48,790 nucleotides of DNA from Acidobacteriota bacterium (GTDB lineage: Bacteria; Acidobacteriota; Polarisedimenticolia; Gp22-AA2; AA152). Within the stretch, counting starts at the first letter, position 1; each line of letters opens with the position of its first letter. Position numbers and translations under genes: made by a program. Of this stretch, positions 35,319 through 44,571 are shown piece after piece. The notes under the pieces were generated by a model. The model was not told the DNA's origin. It did no database searches and worked only from the letters and a program-made list of their open reading frames with translations. The stretch covers positions 1-48,790 of the forward strand of contig JAKEFJ010000048.1 of the NCBI GenBank assembly GCA_022616665.1, written 5' to 3'.

Positions 35319-36830
35319 ATGGCCCTGCTCTCGGGAAGACTTTCGCAGCAAATGCTGGCACAGGTGTTGGGGCAGGTCCTGTCGCTGGGGAAATCGGGGG
35401 CGCTGAAGATTTCACTGGGGAACATGACCCGCCAGCTTTTCATCGAAAAAGGAAAGTCGATCCGGTACGCGGCTTCCAACCTGATGGCCGAGAGTCTCAC
35501 GGAGCATCTGAAGCGAGTGGGAAAGTTCAACGCCGAGCAGGTGCGACGAGCCACCACCTCCAAAATGGCGAACGAGCTTTTGAGCTCCGCCATGCTGCGA
35601 CTGGGATTCCTGAGCCATGACGAACATCGAGACATGGTCCGGGCGATGATCGAAAAGGTTGTGGTGGCCTCGGCCAATTGGAAGGATGCCGGCTACGAAT
35701 ACATGGAGGGGGAGATTCCATTCGCGCAGGCCGAAGACGTAGGCCTGCCGGTGCCGGTGGCTATCCTGGGGCTGACCCGCCACGGTAGCGATCTCGCCGC
35801 ACTGCGCCGTTCGCTGGGAGATGGAAATCTTCGGATTCGCGTCAACCCATTGCCGGCATTTCCCCTGGAGCAGGTTCCTTTGGATCCGGCTGAGGGGTTC
35901 CTGGTCTCCCGCGCGGACGGGACCCTCTCGGTGCGTGAAATCTCCCTGATGAGCCCCCTGGGAACCGACGAGACCGAGCGGGCGCTGTGCGGCCTGATTC
36001 TCGCGGGCATCCTGATGATCGACGGTGCCGAAAGCGAGCCCGCGCACTTCGGAGCACCCCGCCCGCAGAAGGCCGACACACGAGAGAAGGTGGAGCGCCC
36101 CCGGCGCACCGACGGCCCGACATCGGTGTCACCCCCGGTCCCGTCCGGCCCCGTGGAAGAGGTTCTCGAGCGCTTCGGGGCTCTGGATGGCCAAAACCTC
36201 TATCAGGTGCTGGGAGTGAGCCCGACTGCCTCCGAATCGGAGATTCGCCACGCCTACTACTCCCTGGCCAAGCGCCTCCATCCCGACAAATTCGCCGACG
36301 AGCAGACCAAGGCCCGCGCCGAAAAGCTGTTTGCCGCGATCACGGAATCCTACTCCACCCTTTCGCGAACGGAAAACCGCCAGGAATACGACAAGAACAT
36401 TCAACCCGTGGCGGCGAAGGGCGCCTCTGAAGCCTCCGCGGCGCAGGTGGCGCGCCAGAACTTCCTCCACGGCAAGGCCCACCTGGAAAAGCACGAGCTG
36501 ACGAAGGCGCTCTCCTTTTTCGAGCATGCGGTGGAACAGGAGCCCGGTCGCGAGGAGTATCGCCGCTATCTGGCGCTGGTCCAGAGCAGCAACCCAAGGC
36601 TCCGGAAAGAGGCTGAGCAAAACTTCCTCAAGGCCATCGAGCTGAACCCCACCTTCGCCGAAAACTACGCGCAGCTGGGACTCCTGTATCGGAAAATGGG
36701 TCAAACCGCCAGGGGGGACGAATTCCTCCAGAGAGCCCTCTCCTGGGACCCCAGCAACGAAACCGCCGTGGAAGCTCTCCGATCCGAAGATCCCAAGAAG
36801 GGAATCCTGAAAGGGATCTTCGGCAGCTGA
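35319..36830 (+). CDS. DUF4388-like, DnaJ and TPR multidomain protein
   Basis: MALLSGRLSQQMLAQVLGQVLSLGKSGALKISLGNMTRQLFIEKGKSIRYAASN; LYQVLGVSPTASESEIRHAYYSLAKRLHPDKF with J-domain HPD; C-terminal TPR repeats. Confidence 0.85.
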   Translation: MALLSGRLSQQMLAQVLGQVLSLGKSGALKISLGNMTRQLFIEKGKSIRYAASNLMAESLTEHLKRVGKFNAEQVRRATTSKMANELLSSAMLRLGFLSHDEHRDMVRAMIEKVVVASANWKDAGYEYMEGEIPFAQAEDVGLPVPVAILGLTRHGSDLAALRRSLGDGNLRIRVNPLPAFPLEQVPLDPAEGFLVSRADGTLSVREISLMSPLGTDETERALCGLILAGILMIDGAESEPAHFGAPRPQKADTREKVERPRRTDGPTSVSPPVPSGPVEEVLERFGALDGQNLYQVLGVSPTASESEIRHAYYSLAKRLHPDKFADEQTKARAEKLFAAITESYSTLSRTENRQEYDKNIQPVAAKGASEASAAQVARQNFLHGKAHLEKHELTKALSFFEHAVEQEPGREEYRRYLALVQSSNPRLRKEAEQNFLKAIELNPTFAENYAQLGLLYRKMGQTARGDEFLQRALSWDPSNETAVEALRSEDPKKGILKGIFGS

Positions 36831-36942
36831 CCTCTCAGCCGCATTGACTTCCCCTCCGCCGGGCCTAAATTCCTTCAAGAGCCGCATTTCCCCCTGGAGA
36901 GGGGGGGTTTCTCTCGGATTACGAACTCGTCATGGAGAGGGG

Positions 36943-38673
36943 ATGCCCAGCGTCACCTGCCCACATTGCCAATCCTCCCAGGAGGTGAATTCCGTCTCCG
37001 CTGGCGCCCAGGAAGGAGTCTCCTGCGCTTCCTGCGGCAGGCCATTTTCCCTTTCTGTCCCGTCGCCGAGCCCGACCCAGCGGATCAACTCCGCCTCCGA
37101 GAAGCTTCCCTCGACCGCCACGGCTGAAAAACTACCGGCCCGAATGGGCCCCTACGAGATTCGCGGCATCATCGGCACCGGAGGGATGGGGGTGGTGTAT
37201 CAAGGGTGGGACGAGCGACTCAACCGCAGCGTCGCCGTCAAGACCCTGAAGCCCGAGCTGGCTAAAGAGCCCGCCTTCTGCGAGCGCTTCCTGAGGGAGG
37301 CCCGGGCCGTCGCCTCCCTGTCCCACCCGAACGTGACCCAGATTTATTACATCGGGGAGGAGGAGGGGAGGCCGTTTTTCGCCATGGAGTTTCTGGAAGG
37401 CAAGCCCCTGGACGCTCTGCTGCGCGAGGAAGGCAAGCTTGCCTCCTCCCGGGCCGCAGAGCTGATCCGGCAGGCGGCTCTCGGCCTCAAGGCCGCCGCC
37501 GCCCGCGGCGTGATCCACCGGGACATCAAGCCCAGCAACCTGGTCCTGACGAAGGAAGGCGTCCTGAAGGTGACCGACTTCGGCCTGGCCAAGATGGTGG
37601 TGGCCGATTCGGGGCTGACTCTCACCGGAGAAGTGCTGGGCTCTCCCAACTACCTGGCCCCGGAGCAGGCCTCCGGTGCGGCCGCGGATCTCCGCTCCGA
37701 CATTTATTCCCTGGGTGCCACACTCTACGAGCTGCTCACCGGTCGTCCGCCCTTCGACGGACCGACGCCCGTTTCCATCATCCTCAAGCACGTGCGCGAG
37801 CCCTTGCGCTCGCCGCGGCAGTTCAGTCCGGAGCTGCCGGTTCCTCTGGTGACGCTCACCCAGCGGATGCTCGCCAAGCGCCCGGAGGATCGCCCGAAGG
37901 ACTATGACACTTTGCTGCGCGAGATGGACCGGTTGCTGGCGGCCGTCAGCAGCCCATCGGATGGCAGATCGGCCCTGCTGGGCGGGACCCCAAGCGATGG
38001 CCGGAATCCCGGAGCCGGCGTTTCCGCCCCGTTTCGAGGCCTGCCTGCGGAACCCATCGGCTCGTCTTCGGGACTCTGGATTATCGGCTCGATTCTGGCG
38101 CTGGGACTCATCGCCGCGTGGGGCTTCCTCAAACAATCGCGCGCCGCGGCGGCTTCCTCCACGGTGCCCACCATCCGGGCGGGCATCACGCAGCCCGCTT
38201 CCCCACCCGAACCCATGCGGGGCGCACAGAATCCGGATCAGCCCCCCTCCTCTTCCGATCCCGCCTCCGGCGATCCGTACCAGACTCGAATTCTCTCCAC
38301 CAGCGCCGAGGTTTCACCCCCCCAGCTGGGCGCCACCGGACCGCGCCAGCGCACCTTCGACCTGCCGCCGCGCATGGACAGGCTCAAAGAAGTCGCGCGG
38401 GCCAACCTCCAGTTCGTGGAGAACACCCACGAGATCACCCTGGACGGGCGCCTCAAGGTACGAGGCTCCGTTTACAATGCGGGCCTCGCAGCTGCCAGCG
38501 AGATCAAGGTGCACGTCACTCTCACCGACCCGGAAGGCAATGTCATCGCCTCCGGCGACGCGACCCTGTCGCCGCCCCTCCTCTCCAGTCACCAGTCAGG
38601 CACCTTCGAAGTCCTCTTCCCCGATCCGCACCGCAGCATCAGCATCAAAGCCGAGCTGAGCTGGAATTCCTGA
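36943..38673 (+). CDS. Transmembrane Ser/Thr protein kinase with N-terminal zinc ribbon
   Basis: MPSVTCPHCQSSQEV...VSCASCGRPF; IGTGGMGVVYQGWDERLNRSVAVKTLK; VIHRDIKPSNLVLTKEGVLKVTDFGLAK; TM IIGSILALGLIAAWGFL. Confidence 0.93.
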   Translation: MPSVTCPHCQSSQEVNSVSAGAQEGVSCASCGRPFSLSVPSPSPTQRINSASEKLPSTATAEKLPARMGPYEIRGIIGTGGMGVVYQGWDERLNRSVAVKTLKPELAKEPAFCERFLREARAVASLSHPNVTQIYYIGEEEGRPFFAMEFLEGKPLDALLREEGKLASSRAAELIRQAALGLKAAAARGVIHRDIKPSNLVLTKEGVLKVTDFGLAKMVVADSGLTLTGEVLGSPNYLAPEQASGAAADLRSDIYSLGATLYELLTGRPPFDGPTPVSIILKHVREPLRSPRQFSPELPVPLVTLTQRMLAKRPEDRPKDYDTLLREMDRLLAAVSSPSDGRSALLGGTPSDGRNPGAGVSAPFRGLPAEPIGSSSGLWIIGSILALGLIAAWGFLKQSRAAAASSTVPTIRAGITQPASPPEPMRGAQNPDQPPSSSDPASGDPYQTRILSTSAEVSPPQLGATGPRQRTFDLPPRMDRLKEVARANLQFVENTHEITLDGRLKVRGSVYNAGLAAASEIKVHVTLTDPEGNVIASGDATLSPPLLSSHQSGTFEVLFPDPHRSISIKAELSWNS

Positions 38674-38741
38674 TCTGCAGGGAGACTGCGCTGCTTCAGA
38701 TGCATGGGTCGCCGGATCTTGAATCCTGATGCAGTGCGTCG

Positions 38742-39332
38742 CTAGGCTTCCATGTCGGGGGCGGAGGCGGCGAGCTGGGCTGCGTGGCGGATGTAATGGA
38801 AGCCGGAGAACACCGTGGCGGTCAGGGTGAGGTAGACGAGGTAGGGAACCACCGCCGTCGAGCGAATCCCGAGGGTGTTGTAGAGAAGCATGGTGCACAC
38901 CGTGACGACTTGCATCGCCGTGGTGATCTTCCCGTAGAGCGTGGCCGGGAAGCGGGTCAGGCCCGTGGCCAGATGGATGACCAACGCGATGAGGACGATG
39001 AGCACGTCCCGGCTGATGGTGAGAATGGTCAGCAGGATGGGAAAGCGATTGAGCAGGGTGAAATCGGGGAAGCTGGCGGGATGATCGGGCAGCGAAAGGA
39101 CGACCAGCGCGGCGGTCATGAGGAGCTTGTCGGCCAGCGGATCCAGGAACGCTCCCAAGGAGCTCCCCTGCCCGAAGCGGCGGGCCACGAAACCATCCAG
39201 CGCGTCGCTGATCCCGGCCGCGGCGAAAACTCCCAGGGCCCAGCCGGGATGATTCGACACCACCAGCATGATGAAGACCGGGACCAGGACCATCCGGGCG
39301 ATGGTGAGGAGATTGGCGACGGTGAATCCCAA
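38742..39332 (-). CDS. pgsA: CDP-alcohol phosphatidyltransferase (PgsA-like)
   Basis: NLLTIARMVLVPVFIMLV; SDALDGFVARRFGQGSSLGAFLDPLADKLL (CDP-AP motif). Confidence 0.88.
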   Translation of the reverse strand: MGFTVANLLTIARMVLVPVFIMLVVSNHPGWALGVFAAAGISDALDGFVARRFGQGSSLGAFLDPLADKLLMTAALVVLSLPDHPASFPDFTLLNRFPILLTILTISRDVLIVLIALVIHLATGLTRFPATLYGKITTAMQVVTVCTMLLYNTLGIRSTAVVPYLVYLTLTATVFSGFHYIRHAAQLAASAPDMEA

Positions 39333-39355
39333 GGTTCCTCCACGTGGCCCCGGTG

Positions 39356-39679
39356 TCAGGAGCTGCTACCGGGAGGGGCCTCCCCTTCTCCCCCATCCGG
39401 CACTGCCGGTTCTCGAGGAGCTTCCTTCGCTTTCTCGGCGTTGGGGTCGAAGTGGATGAAATTCCCGAATGTCTTGCTGCTGCTGACGGTGGCGATGGCG
39501 TGCTTGAAAATCATCTGCTCGCCCTGGGAGCTCTCTACAATCACCGTGAACTTGTCAAAGCTCTTGATGCGCCCGGTGATCTTCCTCCCGCTGTTCAGGA
39601 ACACCAGGACGCGGGCCTTGTCCTTGCGGGCCTGGTTGAAGAAATCGTTCTGGATGTTCAGCGAGTCTTCCCGTTCCAT
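39356..39679 (-). CDS. hfq: RNA chaperone Hfq with acidic/Pro-rich tail
   Basis: MEREDSLNIQNDFFNQARKDKARVLVFLNSGRKITGRIKSFDKFTVIVESSQGEQMIFKHAIATVS; sits next to miaA. Confidence 0.92.
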   Translation of the reverse strand: MEREDSLNIQNDFFNQARKDKARVLVFLNSGRKITGRIKSFDKFTVIVESSQGEQMIFKHAIATVSSSKTFGNFIHFDPNAEKAKEAPREPAVPDGGEGEAPPGSSS

Positions 39680-39710
39680 GGGGCCTCCTGTCCCGGACTT
39701 GGCCAAGCGC

Positions 39711-40676
39711 CTACCCGATTCCGGCGGTGGAGCCGATCCGCTCGGCCACATAGTCCCCGATCCTCCGAGCCGCCGACTCGATCGGACCGCTCACCTCGAA
39801 CCACTGCACGTCGCGCTCCTTGCGAAACCAGGTCATCTGCCGCTTGGCATAGCGCAAGGTGTTCCGGATGATCAGCTCCCGGGCTGCGGGGAGGTCACAC
39901 TCCCCCCGCAGATGAGCTGCCAGCTCGCGATACCCGAGTGCCTTGAAAGCATTGCCTCCCTGCGGGTACCGCTCCATCAGGCCGCGAGTTTCCTCAAGAA
40001 GCCCGGCCTCCAGGAACGCGTCCACCCGCCGGGTGATCCTCTGGGTTATCTCGACGCGCGACCGGAGAAGGCCGACCTTCACGCTGGGGAAACGGTCCTC
40101 AGAGCGCCACTCCTCCCGCGCCCGGCCCACGGTGTCCATGATGCCCTGTTCCGCCAGCTCCAGTGCGCGCACCAGGCGCTGGCGATCCGAAGGCGCGATG
40201 CGCCCGGCGGAAACGGGATCCTTCTCCTGGAGCAGCCGGTGTAACGTGCCGGCGCCCTGCACTTCCTCCAACAGAAGCAGGTGCTTCCTAAGATGCGGAT
40301 TCCGCCTGGGAAGATCCGACACGCCTTTGAGAATTCCGCGCAGATACAGTCCCGTCCCGCCCACCAGGATGGGCACGGCCCCCGCGGCAAGCATTTCGGA
40401 TAGAGCCTCATCCGCCGCTCTGAGAAAATCACCCAGCGAATAGTCTCGATCCGGGTCTTCCAGATCCAAGCCGCGATGCGGGACCCTTTCACGGACGACC
40501 TTGGGTGGCTTGGACGTCCCGATGTCCAGTCCCCGATAGACTGCCATGGAATCGACGCTGAGAATCCAGCCGCCGAACCGCTGCGCCAGGGCCAGGGCGA
40601 TTTCGCTCTTTCCGGATGCGGTCGGGCCCACGATGACCACGGCAGGCGCGCCCGCATTTCCCGGGGCCCGGGTCAA
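39711..40676 (-). CDS. miaA: tRNA dimethylallyltransferase
   Basis: VVIVGPTASGKSEIALALAQRFGGWILSVDSMAVYRGLDIGTSKP; ILVGGTGLYLRGILKG. TTG start near 40676. Confidence 0.95.
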   Translation of the reverse strand: MTRAPGNAGAPAVVIVGPTASGKSEIALALAQRFGGWILSVDSMAVYRGLDIGTSKPPKVVRERVPHRGLDLEDPDRDYSLGDFLRAADEALSEMLAAGAVPILVGGTGLYLRGILKGVSDLPRRNPHLRKHLLLLEEVQGAGTLHRLLQEKDPVSAGRIAPSDRQRLVRALELAEQGIMDTVGRAREEWRSEDRFPSVKVGLLRSRVEITQRITRRVDAFLEAGLLEETRGLMERYPQGGNAFKALGYRELAAHLRGECDLPAARELIIRNTLRYAKRQMTWFRKERDVQWFEVSGPIESAARRIGDYVAERIGSTAGIG

Positions 40677-40984
40677 CCCAAATCGCCTTTCTGCCTCTGG
40701 TCGTCCCGGGACCGGTTGACCACCTCCTTGAGATGGTCCTGGCAGTAGATGTGCCCCTGCTGGACGGGCTTGCCGCACCGGGGGCACCTGCTTCCCGTCA
40801 CCTTGTTGGATAGGCGCAAGGCCATGGAAAGGAGAAGACTGGTGACCAGCAGTAAAGCGCCGGCTCCCAGAAGCAGGCGCACCTGAGAGACGCGGTTCTC
40901 GTGGAAGATCATCTCGGAGGCCACCATCCAGACGACGGCGGCCGCCATGGCAAGCAATCCGATGCTACGCAAGAGCTTGACCAA
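40673..40984 (-). CDS. Small two-TM membrane protein with zinc ribbon
   Basis: Two hydrophobic segments then CPRCGKPVQQGHIYCQDHL. Confidence 0.65.
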   Translation of the reverse strand: MVKLLRSIGLLAMAAAVVWMVASEMIFHENRVSQVRLLLGAGALLLVTSLLLSMALRLSNKVTGSRCPRCGKPVQQGHIYCQDHLKEVVNRSRDDQRQKGDLG

Positions 40985-40986
40985 GA

Positions 40987-42192
40987 TTACTCCTTCTGCG
41001 CTTCCTCGGGGGCCGGCTCGGAGTGGAGCACCGGCTGCAGACCCAGCTCCCGCAACCCCTGGACGGCCCGCCCTTCGTGATGGGGGCCGAGAGTGCGGCG
41101 GATAGCCAACAGCTCAGAGTAGAGCAGCTCGTTGAGGCCGTCCAGCAACTGGTCCGCCCCGCTGCCGTTTCCCAGGCTCCGGATGCTCTTCTGTAGCAGC
41201 CTTTCGTCCAGAGTCCCGTCCCGGCCCAGAATCTGTTCCCCCAGAAGCGCCGGCTGCTGCTTCTTCTGGTCCAGCAGATAGCGCGACAGAATCGCTTCGC
41301 CGATGGGCCCGACTTCCTTGACCAAGTAGGAATGGAGGAAGCCGAACATCTCGTTGTAGCGGCGGATGAGGGGAAGGGTCTCCTCGTCCCGCGGCTGGGT
41401 CACGGGGGCCTGGTGGGCGCGCATTTTCAAATAGCCGGTGGAGAACAGGAGGAAGATGACGCGCAGCGACTCCGCCCGGCCGATTTCGCTGGCCCGGACC
41501 ACTTCCGCCAGGCTCTTCTCGCCATCGATGAGAGTCTGCACGTAACGCTCGTGCGGCTCCAGTGCCAGGGATCCTCCAGCCTCCCGCGGCGAGGTGGCCT
41601 CGAAGACCGCCTGCTCCGAGGGCATCCGCTCCGAGAACAATTGCGTGTTCCTGACCGAGCGGATTCCCCCGCCCACCATTTCCAGGATGGGAAGGCCCAG
41701 ATCCATTCCTCCTCCGGGAATCTCCTGCGCTTCGTGGAAGCGGAATTCGCCCTTCTCCCATTCGAAAAGCTCGTTGATGATTCTCTGGGCCTGTCGCCGA
41801 AGCACCTCCCACAGGCCCTTGGGAGTGAGGACCCCCGCTTCGATCAGGATGCGGGCGGGGCGCTCGCCGTTGCGCTCCCGCTCCAGCGCCGTTTCCATCT
41901 GCTCGCGCGAAATCTGCTCCTCACAGAAAAGGAACCCAGCCAGATTCCCGTCCGGATGATTCGAGAGCAATCTCACCACCCGCCCCTCCCGAACCTGCAC
42001 GGATACTTCCCGTCCCTCGTCTCGAAGGACGAGCACCCCCCGACGGTTCAGGACCCGCAGGAATTCCAGGACATCGCAGATGGAAAGCGCCTTGAGCCGG
42101 CCGGAAAAACTCCCGTCTCTCGCCGGCGGCCCCGGCCGCGTGGAGGACTCTGTTGGTGGCAACTGAGGATTGGAGTCGGCAGAGCGATTCAT
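40987..42192 (-). CDS. DUF4388 domain-containing protein
   Basis: FSGRLKALSICDVLEFLRVLNRRGVLVLRDEGREVSVQVREGRVVRLLSNHPDGNLAGFLFCEEQISREQMETAL. Confidence 0.78.
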   Translation of the reverse strand: MNRSADSNPQLPPTESSTRPGPPARDGSFSGRLKALSICDVLEFLRVLNRRGVLVLRDEGREVSVQVREGRVVRLLSNHPDGNLAGFLFCEEQISREQMETALERERNGERPARILIEAGVLTPKGLWEVLRRQAQRIINELFEWEKGEFRFHEAQEIPGGGMDLGLPILEMVGGGIRSVRNTQLFSERMPSEQAVFEATSPREAGGSLALEPHERYVQTLIDGEKSLAEVVRASEIGRAESLRVIFLLFSTGYLKMRAHQAPVTQPRDEETLPLIRRYNEMFGFLHSYLVKEVGPIGEAILSRYLLDQKKQQPALLGEQILGRDGTLDERLLQKSIRSLGNGSGADQLLDGLNELLYSELLAIRRTLGPHHEGRAVQGLRELGLQPVLHSEPAPEEAQKE

Positions 42193-42256
42193 CCGCCGCG
42201 ATAATATCCTCGCGAACTTTTCGTTGTCAATCTATCGGAGAAGGCGGAGGCTGTGG

Positions 42257-44551
42257 TCAATAAATTCGCAGAAGCTCGATGCCGGGATAGTAATGCTTGA
42301 GAATGGTGGCGTAATCCTCCCCTCGCACGGCCATGCCGTAGGCGCCCACCTGGCACAGCCCGACGCCGTGGCCCCACCCTTTTCCGGCGAAGTGGAATGC
42401 CGCGACGCCACCGGAGGGATCCATCTGGCGCTCCAGAGTGAACAGGTTCTCCTTGAGTCCCAGCGCGGTGCGGACCCGAAATCCGTTGATCAGGAACGAG
42501 CCGCGGCTACCGATCAGCTTCAACTGGATGGCCCGCCCCGAGACGCCGCGCTTGGTGACCACCACGTCCTGGAGACGTCCCACGTCCACTCGCTTTTTCA
42601 CCACATCTTCCAGCTCGTCACGCGTGTAGCTCTGATCCCAGCGATAGTAGGGACTCGAGCGGTCATCGGCCGCGCCGAGCACGGACGAGGTGAGGATGAG
42701 AACGTCCACCACGCCAAAAGCGTTGAGGTGGAAATTCACCTCGTCACCCACATCCAGGATCAGCCGGGACACGGGATAGCTCCTCCCACGGACCGAGCGG
42801 TACAGGCATAGCCCCGGAGTCACCGGGTGCGTCGTGAGATTGCCCTTTTGACTCACGCTCAAGGTGCTGCCTTCCATGCCACGGAAAGTGGCCCGCTCAA
42901 ACTCCCAGGTATCGAGGCTCTGGGCGATCCGGGCGATCCAGGCGAGAACCATGGCACGCGTGGGGCGGGCATGGAGGCGGAGGGTGCCGTCGGGAAACAG
43001 CCCAAGGATCCCTTCGCTGAGCAGGAAGGCCACCGTTCTGGCGTCGGCCGGAGGAATCGATGCGTAGTCGGCGACGTTCAGGACAAAGGGAATGTCCCGC
43101 TCGTCCAGGCTGATCCGCGCCCGCTCTTCCCAGCCAAATGCCTTGACCATGAAACGGCTCCATTCCAGGATGTCCCCGCGCTCGAAGCGGTATCCTCCGG
43201 GAACGCTTCCTGAGCCGATGACCGGGAAGGCGCGCACCCACCATCCCAGGGCCTCCGCGGGAACCGCTTCCTCCTGCAGGAATTTTCGCTGCAGAGCCTC
43301 TTCGCCCGCCACGCCGGAGACCACCAGAAGCGCCAGCTCCGGACCCAGGGGAGGCGACGCCGCGTTCTCGATCCACGGCAGGTCTTCCCGCCCCGCCAGG
43401 ACGGTCGGCTCCGCCTTCTCCGGATAGCAATCCACTCCCTTCAAATAGGGCCCCTTCTGATCCGGAAAGATGTTGACCCCGTCTTCGGTTTTTCCGCCGC
43501 AGGTGGAGGTATACAACGCCTTGATGGGCAGTCCATTGAAGGCTGCGATGATTCCCGCGGTCTCCTCCACCGCCTGGTTCGTCAGCGGGTGCTCCGTGGT
43601 AAAGCCTTTGTAAACCTGACAGGACATGCTGTCGCAGATGTCGAAGCCCGATTCGGAGAACTGCCCGCGGTTCGCCGCGATGTAGGTTCTCGCCGCCACC
43701 GACTGCGCCTTGAGCGCCTCGATTTCAGGATAAATCCCGGGGCCCATCTCGTTGGGAACCACGCCGCGCAGATAATCCTCCAGAGGAAGCTGGTTGATGA
43801 CTTTCAGGCTGTCCCCCAGCATCTTGACTTCGAGCTTTCCCCGGTACGCCAGCCCGTTCACCTCCACCGTCCCGCCCGCCACCGAGGAGACGGCCACGAA
43901 CGATTTCACGTCGAGGACCTGGGAGTAATAGCGGGAGTCCACCAGCCTCAGGCGCGCCTTCCCCGACGCGGGGGAGGCCTCATCCGCCACCCAGATTTCC
44001 GTCATCCCTTCCTCCTGGAGCTTGTCGGTGAGCGGGGCGGCATCTTCGCGCCTGGAGAATTCCCCCACCCGGACCCGGTACGCGCTTCGCTCCGGGTTAT
44101 AGGACACGATGACGGGGTCGGGGACGAGCCGCTCCAGCCGGTCCTTCACGGCATCCGCCTCCGCCTGCGTGGCGAACGAGCCCACTTGAACGCGAAAGAT
44201 AGTCCGCGGCGCGACTCCCTTGGGAAGATCCACCACGACGACCACCGACTCGTCGAAACGGGCCTTCCAGAGCGGGACCAGTTTTTGGGGATGCAGGATG
44301 AGCAGCCCGCCGGCGGCGGAGAGCTTGGCTTCCGCTGGCTCCGTGGTCAGCCCAATCCGGACATCGGGCTGCGCTGCAGGTGTGGAGGGGGCATTAGGAG
44401 TGGGCGGCGGCGCGGCGGGAGGCGTTTCCCCCTTGCGCCTCGGGGCCGCCATGCCGGAGAGGCAGCCGAGGATCAGGGCCAGAATGAGAACTGCGATGAG
44501 GGCATGAAGCGATCGAATCGTTCTCGAGCCTCCTCGGCCGGGACGCGGCAT
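42257..44551 (-). CDS. SpoIID/LytB domain protein with SPOR and internal SLH-like insertion
   Basis: SPOR-like TIFRVQVGSFATQAEADAVKDRLERL; LPLEDYLRGVVPNEMGPGIYPEIEALKAQSVAARTY; C-terminal GKGWGHGVGLCQVGAYGMA; SLH-like DILEWSRFMVKAFGW...ARTVAFLLSEGILGLFPDGTLRLHARPTRAMVLAWIARI. Confidence 0.87.
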   Translation of the reverse strand: MPRPGRGGSRTIRSLHALIAVLILALILGCLSGMAAPRRKGETPPAAPPPTPNAPSTPAAQPDVRIGLTTEPAEAKLSAAGGLLILHPQKLVPLWKARFDESVVVVVDLPKGVAPRTIFRVQVGSFATQAEADAVKDRLERLVPDPVIVSYNPERSAYRVRVGEFSRREDAAPLTDKLQEEGMTEIWVADEASPASGKARLRLVDSRYYSQVLDVKSFVAVSSVAGGTVEVNGLAYRGKLEVKMLGDSLKVINQLPLEDYLRGVVPNEMGPGIYPEIEALKAQSVAARTYIAANRGQFSESGFDICDSMSCQVYKGFTTEHPLTNQAVEETAGIIAAFNGLPIKALYTSTCGGKTEDGVNIFPDQKGPYLKGVDCYPEKAEPTVLAGREDLPWIENAASPPLGPELALLVVSGVAGEEALQRKFLQEEAVPAEALGWWVRAFPVIGSGSVPGGYRFERGDILEWSRFMVKAFGWEERARISLDERDIPFVLNVADYASIPPADARTVAFLLSEGILGLFPDGTLRLHARPTRAMVLAWIARIAQSLDTWEFERATFRGMEGSTLSVSQKGNLTTHPVTPGLCLYRSVRGRSYPVSRLILDVGDEVNFHLNAFGVVDVLILTSSVLGAADDRSSPYYRWDQSYTRDELEDVVKKRVDVGRLQDVVVTKRGVSGRAIQLKLIGSRGSFLINGFRVRTALGLKENLFTLERQMDPSGGVAAFHFAGKGWGHGVGLCQVGAYGMAVRGEDYATILKHYYPGIELLRIY

Positions 44552-44571
44552 CTTAGCATAGAATATTTTGC

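Noticed and set aside
36844-36871. Possible internal promoter TTGACT-N16-TAAATT before the kinase
   Set aside because: Plausible but weak (16-nt spacer, imperfect boxes); not enough to claim separate transcription.
37132-38136. 334-aa minus-strand ORF
   Set aside because: Antisense to the kinase gene; shadow ORF.
38784-40244. 486-aa plus-strand ORF
   Set aside because: Antisense to pgsA, hfq and miaA, which have clear motifs. Its composition is a GC-rich antisense artifact.
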